From the NCBI RefSeq assembly GCF_000336915.1, contig NZ_AOMD01000030.1:219349-262978 (forward strand): DNA of 43,630 nucleotides. Direction: 5' to 3'. Source of the DNA: Halococcus saccharolyticus DSM 5350. GTDB taxonomy: Archaea > Halobacteriota > Halobacteria > Halobacteriales > Halococcaceae. This document shows positions 39,776 through 43,630 of the stretch, piece after piece (the first letter of the stretch is position 1; every line of letters begins with the position of its first letter). The notes beneath the pieces are model-generated. The model saw only the letters and a program-made list of their open reading frames with translations. It had not been told where the DNA came from and did no database searches. The position numbers and the translations under genes were made by a program.

Positions 39776-40915
39776 ATGACGCTCGTCGCCGGCGTCCACG
39801 AGTCTCACGGCGCGACGTTTGCCGATCGTGGCGGCGTCCGTGTCGCCGCCGAGTACGGTCGTCCCGACCGCGCCGCGCGCGCCGTCCGGAACGTCGTCGG
39901 CGTGATCGAGATGGGCTACGGCGTCGTCACCGTCACCGGCGACGACCGGGTCGAGTTCGTCGACAACGCCGTCTCGAACCGCGTTCCCCACGAGGACGGT
40001 GCGGGCTGTTATGCACTCCTGTGTGATCCCCAAGGACGGATCGAGACCGATCTCTACATTTACAACGCCGGCGAGCGCCTGCTGCTGTTCACCCCACCCG
40101 AGCGCGCCGCCCCCGTCGCCGACGACTGGAGCGAGAAAACGTTCATCCAGGACGTCGAGATTTCGGTCGCGACGAGCGAGTTCGGCGTGTTCGGTGTCCA
40201 CGGCGCGAAGGCCACCGAGAAGATCGCGAGCGTTCTCAATGGCGCGAGCACGCCCGAGGCACACCTCCAGTTCGTGCGCGGCACGATGGGCGACGACGGC
40301 GTGACGGTGATCCGTGGCGACGGCCTCGCTGGCGAGGAAGGGTACGAGGTGATCTGTACGGCCGATCGCGCCGAATCGGTGTTCGACACCCTCATCAACA
40401 ACGGGCTGAACGCCGCACCCTTCGGCTATCGAACGTGGGACGCGCTCACGCTCGAAGCCGGGACGCCGCTCTACCACACCGAACTCGAAGGGCAGATTCC
40501 GAACGTGCTCGGGCTCCGGAACGCGCTCGACTTCGAGAAGGGGTGTTACGTCGGTCAAGAGGTCGTCTCGCGCGTCGAGAACCGCGGCCAGCCGAGCCGT
40601 CGGCTGGTCGGACTCCGGTCCGAGTCGCTGCCCGAAGCGGGCGCGACGGTGCGTGCCGCGGGCGAATCGATCGGTGAAGTGACCCGCGCGGCCGAGAGCC
40701 CGATGCTCGAAGAACCGATCGCGCTCGCGCTGGTCGCGTTCGACGCCCCGACCGACGATCTCGCGATCGAAGTCAGCAAGGCGTCGGACGACGCCTCGGA
40801 CAGCCGGACGCAGTCCGGCGACGATGGTGAGATACACGACGCCACACGGGAGTCGCTGCCGTTCGTCGACGGTAGTGACCGATCGGCACGACTTCCCGAC
40901 TACGGCGAGGACTGA
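39776..40915 (+). CDS. YgfZ/GcvT-domain folate-binding protein
   Basis: The 379-aa protein has the aminomethyltransferase (GcvT-like) fold. It carries the YgfZ/IBA57 signature FEKGCYVGQE (about 253-262), including the conserved Cys, which separates it from true glycine-cleavage T proteins. This group binds folate and is needed for iron-sulfur cluster enzymes or tRNA modification in bacteria and mitochondria. Other landmarks are DNAVSNRVPHEDGAGCYALLCDPQGRI, GFGYRTWDALTLEAGTPLYHTEL-type folate pocket residues and a C-terminal SRRLVGLRSE domain. An acidic tail (about 340-379) is haloarchaeal. The ATG at 39776 fits family N-termini. Confidence 0.88.
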   Translation: MTLVAGVHESHGATFADRGGVRVAAEYGRPDRAARAVRNVVGVIEMGYGVVTVTGDDRVEFVDNAVSNRVPHEDGAGCYALLCDPQGRIETDLYIYNAGERLLLFTPPERAAPVADDWSEKTFIQDVEISVATSEFGVFGVHGAKATEKIASVLNGASTPEAHLQFVRGTMGDDGVTVIRGDGLAGEEGYEVICTADRAESVFDTLINNGLNAAPFGYRTWDALTLEAGTPLYHTELEGQIPNVLGLRNALDFEKGCYVGQEVVSRVENRGQPSRRLVGLRSESLPEAGATVRAAGESIGEVTRAAESPMLEEPIALALVAFDAPTDDLAIEVSKASDDASDSRTQSGDDGEIHDATRESLPFVDGSDRSARLPDYGED

Positions 40916-40960
40916 ACCGACGGGAAGATTGGATCAGCGAGAACGTAAACTGACGGTGGG

Positions 40961-40966
40961 TTTATG
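40961..40966 (+). promoter_or_regulatory. TATA box for the TrmB-type regulator gene
   Basis: TTTATG lies 24-29 bases before the ATG at 40990, predicting a leaderless transcript. Confidence 0.6.
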
Positions 40967-40989
40967 CGCGAGCGGTCACGGATGGTGGT

Positions 40990-41802
40990 ATGGCGAGTCT
41001 CAGGGATCTCGGTCTCTCGGAGTACGAGGCGCGGGTCTACCGGGCGTTGCTCGATACCGGGCCGACGACCGCGAAGGAGCTCTCGCGCGCGAGCGAGGTC
41101 CCGATGGGCCGGATCTACGACGTGCTGGCGAGCATCGAAACGCATGGCCTGGTACGCGCTCAGACCGCGAGCCGGCCGAAGAAGTACGTCGCGGTCGAGC
41201 CCGACACCGCGCTCTCGCGATTGCTGGAGGACCGCCGGCGCGAACTCGACGCCAAGGCCGACCAGTACGAGGAGATCGTCGACGACCTGATCGGCGAGCT
41301 CGACGCAACCGATCAGTCCACCGAGACGTTCTGGACGGCGGCGGTCGGTCCTGCCGACACCGCGGATCTCCTCGTCGAACGACTCGCGACCGCCGACGAG
41401 AGCGTCGTCATGGTGGCCTCGGCGCTCTCCCGGCAGTTCGACGTCGATTCGGTCGGTGATCGAGTGACTGCGGAACTCGATGCGGCGGTCGAACGTGGCG
41501 TCGAGGTCTCGCTGCTGATGCGCCCGGATCTCGTGTCGGCGCTGCCCGAGACCGTCGGCGAGCGCTATCTCGACCGACTCGCGCCGAACGAGCGCTTCGC
41601 CACCCGGACCAGCGAGGCCGTCGAGCGCACCTTCACGGTGATCGACGGTGTCGAGACCTGTATCGAGGTCCCCCACCCGCTCGACAGTAGCGAGTCGTTC
41701 GCGATGATCGATTTCCAAGACCCGGCGTTCGCGACGGAAATCTTAGAGGAGTTTACGCCACGGTGGGAACAGGCTGAACCGCTCGCGCTTGGGGACGAAT
41801 AG
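40990..41802 (+). CDS. TrmB-family transcription regulator
   Basis: The 270-aa protein has the TrmB layout. An N-terminal winged helix (LGLSEYEARVYRALLDTGP, then AKELSRASEVPMGRIYDVLASIETHGLV, residues ~6-60) is followed by a wing with RPKKYVAVEP, a coiled-coil linker (LEDRRRELDAKADQYEEIVDDL, about 78-105) and a C-terminal PLD-like effector domain of about 160 residues. TrmB proteins sense sugars or other metabolites and switch promoters; the effector is not known here. The start at 40990 is supported by the TATA box at 40961-40966. The next gene, mptA, is convergent. Confidence 0.92.
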   Translation: MASLRDLGLSEYEARVYRALLDTGPTTAKELSRASEVPMGRIYDVLASIETHGLVRAQTASRPKKYVAVEPDTALSRLLEDRRRELDAKADQYEEIVDDLIGELDATDQSTETFWTAAVGPADTADLLVERLATADESVVMVASALSRQFDVDSVGDRVTAELDAAVERGVEVSLLMRPDLVSALPETVGERYLDRLAPNERFATRTSEAVERTFTVIDGVETCIEVPHPLDSSESFAMIDFQDPAFATEILEEFTPRWEQAEPLALGDE

Positions 41803-41819
41803 AAGCGGCGAAAGCGAAC

Positions 41820-42767
41820 TCAGTCGTCGGCCGGGACGTCCGTGCCGTCGAGTTCCTCGCGGAGCGTGCGCACCTCGGCGACCCGTTCGGCGTGAGCGTT
41901 GTGCTGGTGGATCGACTCGTCGTTCGACTGTTTCATCGTCACCACTGCGTCGTCGGGGAGGTCGGGGAACTCCCGAACCACGCCCTCGGCCATGTCGCGG
42001 ACGCAGTCCTCGACGAACTTCGCGTTCGCGTGGGCGTGCTCAGTCATGTAGTCCTCGTCGGGACGCTTCGCGAGGTTGTATATCCGCGCACTCATCGAAT
42101 CGCGCGCGACGTCGATCAGGTCCGAGAGATCGGCCTCGGGTGCACCGTCGCTTTCGACCCTAAGCGTTGCGTGGCCGCGCTGAGAGTGGCCTGCCTGGGG
42201 CACGCGGTCGAGGAACTCCTCGGTCGTCTCTTCGTCGACGCCGAGATCCGCGAGGGTCTCGCGGGCGCGCGAGTTCGACATCCCCTGCGAGCACGGACAG
42301 ACCGTCATCCCCGTCACGCGGGTGCCGATCTCTGCGGTGGTGCCCTCCTCGGTCGCACAGGCTCCGGCGATGATGGTCGCGGTGCCCTGGGTCGGCCGGT
42401 CGGTCGCGGGGGTCCGCTCGCGGGTGACGAGTTCGGCCTCCATCTCGACGGTGGCCTCGGTGGTGTACTCGTGTTTTTCGAGCAGACGCTCGGCGGCGTC
42501 GCCGCAGACGTCCTCGACCCGGTAGGCCGGCTCCGCGACCGCAGCCTCGAGGGTCTCGTCGACGACCTCCATGTTCCGACTCATGTCCGCGCCCTTGCGC
42601 CACGAGGGGAGGTCGACGAACACTTCGAACTCCGCCATCAGGACGATCGGGCGATCGTCGGGCCGATCGAGTTCGACGAGCTTCTCGACCCCGGTGACGC
42701 CGACCTGGTTGAGGCCGACGGTGACGTCGGGCTGGGCGGCCTGGACGTCCGGTAGCTGCTGACTCAT
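41820..42767 (-). CDS. mptA: GTP cyclohydrolase MptA
   Basis: MptA (COG1469) opens GTP to make dihydroneopterin cyclic phosphate, the first step of pterin and, in haloarchaea, folate and archaeosine precursor synthesis. The 315-aa protein has the family's [21 protein letters not shown] start, [45 protein letters not shown] (with the CPCSQ metal site), [13 protein letters not shown] and [20 protein letters not shown]. The ATG at 42767 ([12 protein letters not shown]) is chosen; a start at 42839 adds non-conserved residues. It is convergent with the TrmB-type regulator gene. Confidence 0.96.
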   Translation of the reverse strand: MSQQLPDVQAAQPDVTVGLNQVGVTGVEKLVELDRPDDRPIVLMAEFEVFVDLPSWRKGADMSRNMEVVDETLEAAVAEPAYRVEDVCGDAAERLLEKHEYTTEATVEMEAELVTRERTPATDRPTQGTATIIAGACATEEGTTAEIGTRVTGMTVCPCSQGMSNSRARETLADLGVDEETTEEFLDRVPQAGHSQRGHATLRVESDGAPEADLSDLIDVARDSMSARIYNLAKRPDEDYMTEHAHANAKFVEDCVRDMAEGVVREFPDLPDDAVVTMKQSNDESIHQHNAHAERVAEVRTLREELDGTDVPADD

Positions 42768-42883
42768 TGGATCAGTGTTGGTGGTGGCGCTGGTTACGTT
42801 TTGCGAAAGCCGCAAACCGTTTCGTGCTTTCGCAACCATCGGTCCGCCGATTGGCGGGGTGGACGGCCGTGGTCACGCCGCGA

Positions 42884-43610
42884 TTAGTCGAGCTTGTCGA
42901 GCGCGCTGAAGAATTCGAGCGGTGGGCCCGCGATCCGCAGTGGCTCCGGGGCGCGGTCGATGGTGACTTCGGCGGGCGGTTCGATCGTCTCGCGGGTTCG
43001 GCCGTCACCCACGACGACCGCCTCGGGCGCGTTCGTCACGCGGACGACGATCTCGTCGGCGTCGACGACCAACGGGGGCATCGTTTCGTCTGCACACATT
43101 TCGGTGACGACGAGGGCGTCGACAGTGGGATGGATCAGTGGGCCGCCCTCGCTCAGATTGTACGCGGTCGAACCAGTTGGAGTAGCGACGAGCACACCGT
43201 CGGCGTGTCCGTCGAGGTACGACGCACCGTCGACCTCGACCGCGACATCGGCCCCGCCGCCGGGTCCGCGCCGGCCCTGAACCACGATCTCGTTGAGCGC
43301 GGGCGGCAGCGTCTCGCCGTCGTTGGTCGCGCGGAGCCGCGGGACGGCGCGTGTGCGGGGCTGGCCCTTGGTTGCGATTCGTTCGACCTCGCGCTCGACT
43401 GTCGCCACCGCTTCCTCAGGTGGGGTGGCGTTCAGGAAGCCGACTTCGCCGAGATTGACGCCCATCACGGGGGCTTCGTCAGCACCGCGTGCAGCGAAGA
43501 GGAGGGTGCCGTCACCGCCGATCGAGACCACGAGATCGCACTCGCTCATCCGGTCGACCGGGTGGCCGGCGTGATCGAGCGCGTCGGCGGTCGCCTCGTC
43601 GAGCCAGATC
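42884..43610 (-). CDS. NAD kinase, N-terminus cut off by the contig end
   Basis: NAD kinase phosphorylates NAD to NADP. The ~242 residues present include the Walker-like GGDGTLL motif (with the nucleophilic Asp) in LVVSIGGDGTLLFAARGA, MGVNLGEVGFLNAT, NEIVVQGRRGPGG, YLDGHADGVLVATPTGSTAYNLSEGGPLIHP (the conserved substrate loop) and a C-terminal EFFSALDKLD. About 30-40 N-terminal residues are missing. A start at 43627 reading MCIRDR is not real: those codons come from the Nextera adapter (43611-43630), and MCIRDR is a known artefact of translating it. Coordinates stop at the last genomic base. Confidence 0.92.
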
Positions 43611-43630
43611 CTGTCTCTTATACACATCTC
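43611..43630 (+). other. Nextera transposase adapter left on the contig end
   Basis: CTGTCTCTTATACACATCTC is the Nextera mosaic-end read-through adapter plus its next base. It is not archaeal DNA and should be trimmed; it also creates a false start codon for the truncated NAD kinase frame. Confidence 0.97.

Noticed and set aside
1..43610. tRNA, rRNA, CRISPR arrays and insertion sequences
   Set aside because: No T-loop-type GTTCGAATCC with a matching cloverleaf, no regular spaced repeats, and no transposase or terminal inverted repeats were seen. A tRNAscan or ISfinder run could overturn this if it reported a hit.

Overview
The window is a 43.6 kb contig end from a halophilic archaeon (class Halobacteria). 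The evidence is the high GC content, strongly acidic proteins, archaeal TATA boxes placed for leaderless transcripts, and a purely archaeal gene set: a 7S SRP RNA, a thermosome subunit, membrane-anchored LonB, XPB-Bax1, MptA, SepF, PAC2 and the ADTH/3-dehydroquinate synthase II route to aromatics. The genus cannot be fixed from the sequence. No CRISPR array, insertion sequence, tRNA or rRNA was seen. The last 20 bases (43611-43630) match the Nextera transposase adapter, so genomic sequence ends at 43610 inside the NAD kinase gene.

Layout. 1-970: non-coding DNA and the SRP RNA (261-572). 970-4.3 kb: a Rieske protein, a probably frameshifted small membrane protein gene, and a DUF211/VIT1 pair. 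4.3-7.8 kb: dnaK and grpE, with a DUF2071 gene between them on the other strand. 7.9-11.2 kb: XPB helicase and Bax1 nuclease (DNA repair), with a possible 47-aa membrane peptide gene between them on the opposite strand. 11.2-14.9 kb: a membrane protein and a Gdx-type SMR exporter sharing an AT-rich double palindrome, an m5C methyltransferase with a separately encoded PUA-like protein, and PAC2. 15-20.3 kb: a cysteine-cluster protein, an MBL hydrolase, a small HTH regulator, a PPOX protein, a methyltransferase, a lipoprotein and a GT2 glycosyltransferase. 20.4-28 kb: protein quality control (thermosome subunit, LonB, CPBP protease) with a methyltransferase, a TRIC channel, SAM hydrolase and NadM.

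28-34.4 kb is the metabolic core: trpC-trpB-trpA with overlapping stops and starts, then ADTH synthase and 3-dehydroquinate synthase II. Together these cover the two archaeal entry steps of the shikimate route and the end of tryptophan synthesis. A HAD gene on the other strand lies between the last two. Two TGTACA boxes 20 bp apart sit on the trpC promoter. 34.4-43.6 kb holds a TraB/Tiki-like protein fused to an RDD membrane domain, a subtilase without a signal peptide, RimI, SepF, small haloarchaeal conserved proteins, a YgfZ/GcvT-like protein, a TrmB-type regulator, GTP cyclohydrolase MptA and the truncated NAD kinase.

Most of this is core chromosome, and no complete new multi-gene system was found. 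The best leads are the TraB-RDD fusion, the alkyltransferase-like protein with Asp in place of the active-site Cys, the twin TGTACA boxes before trpC, the double AT-rich palindrome at 12.1 kb, the altered RED motif in XPB, and the small membrane ORF between XPB and Bax1.
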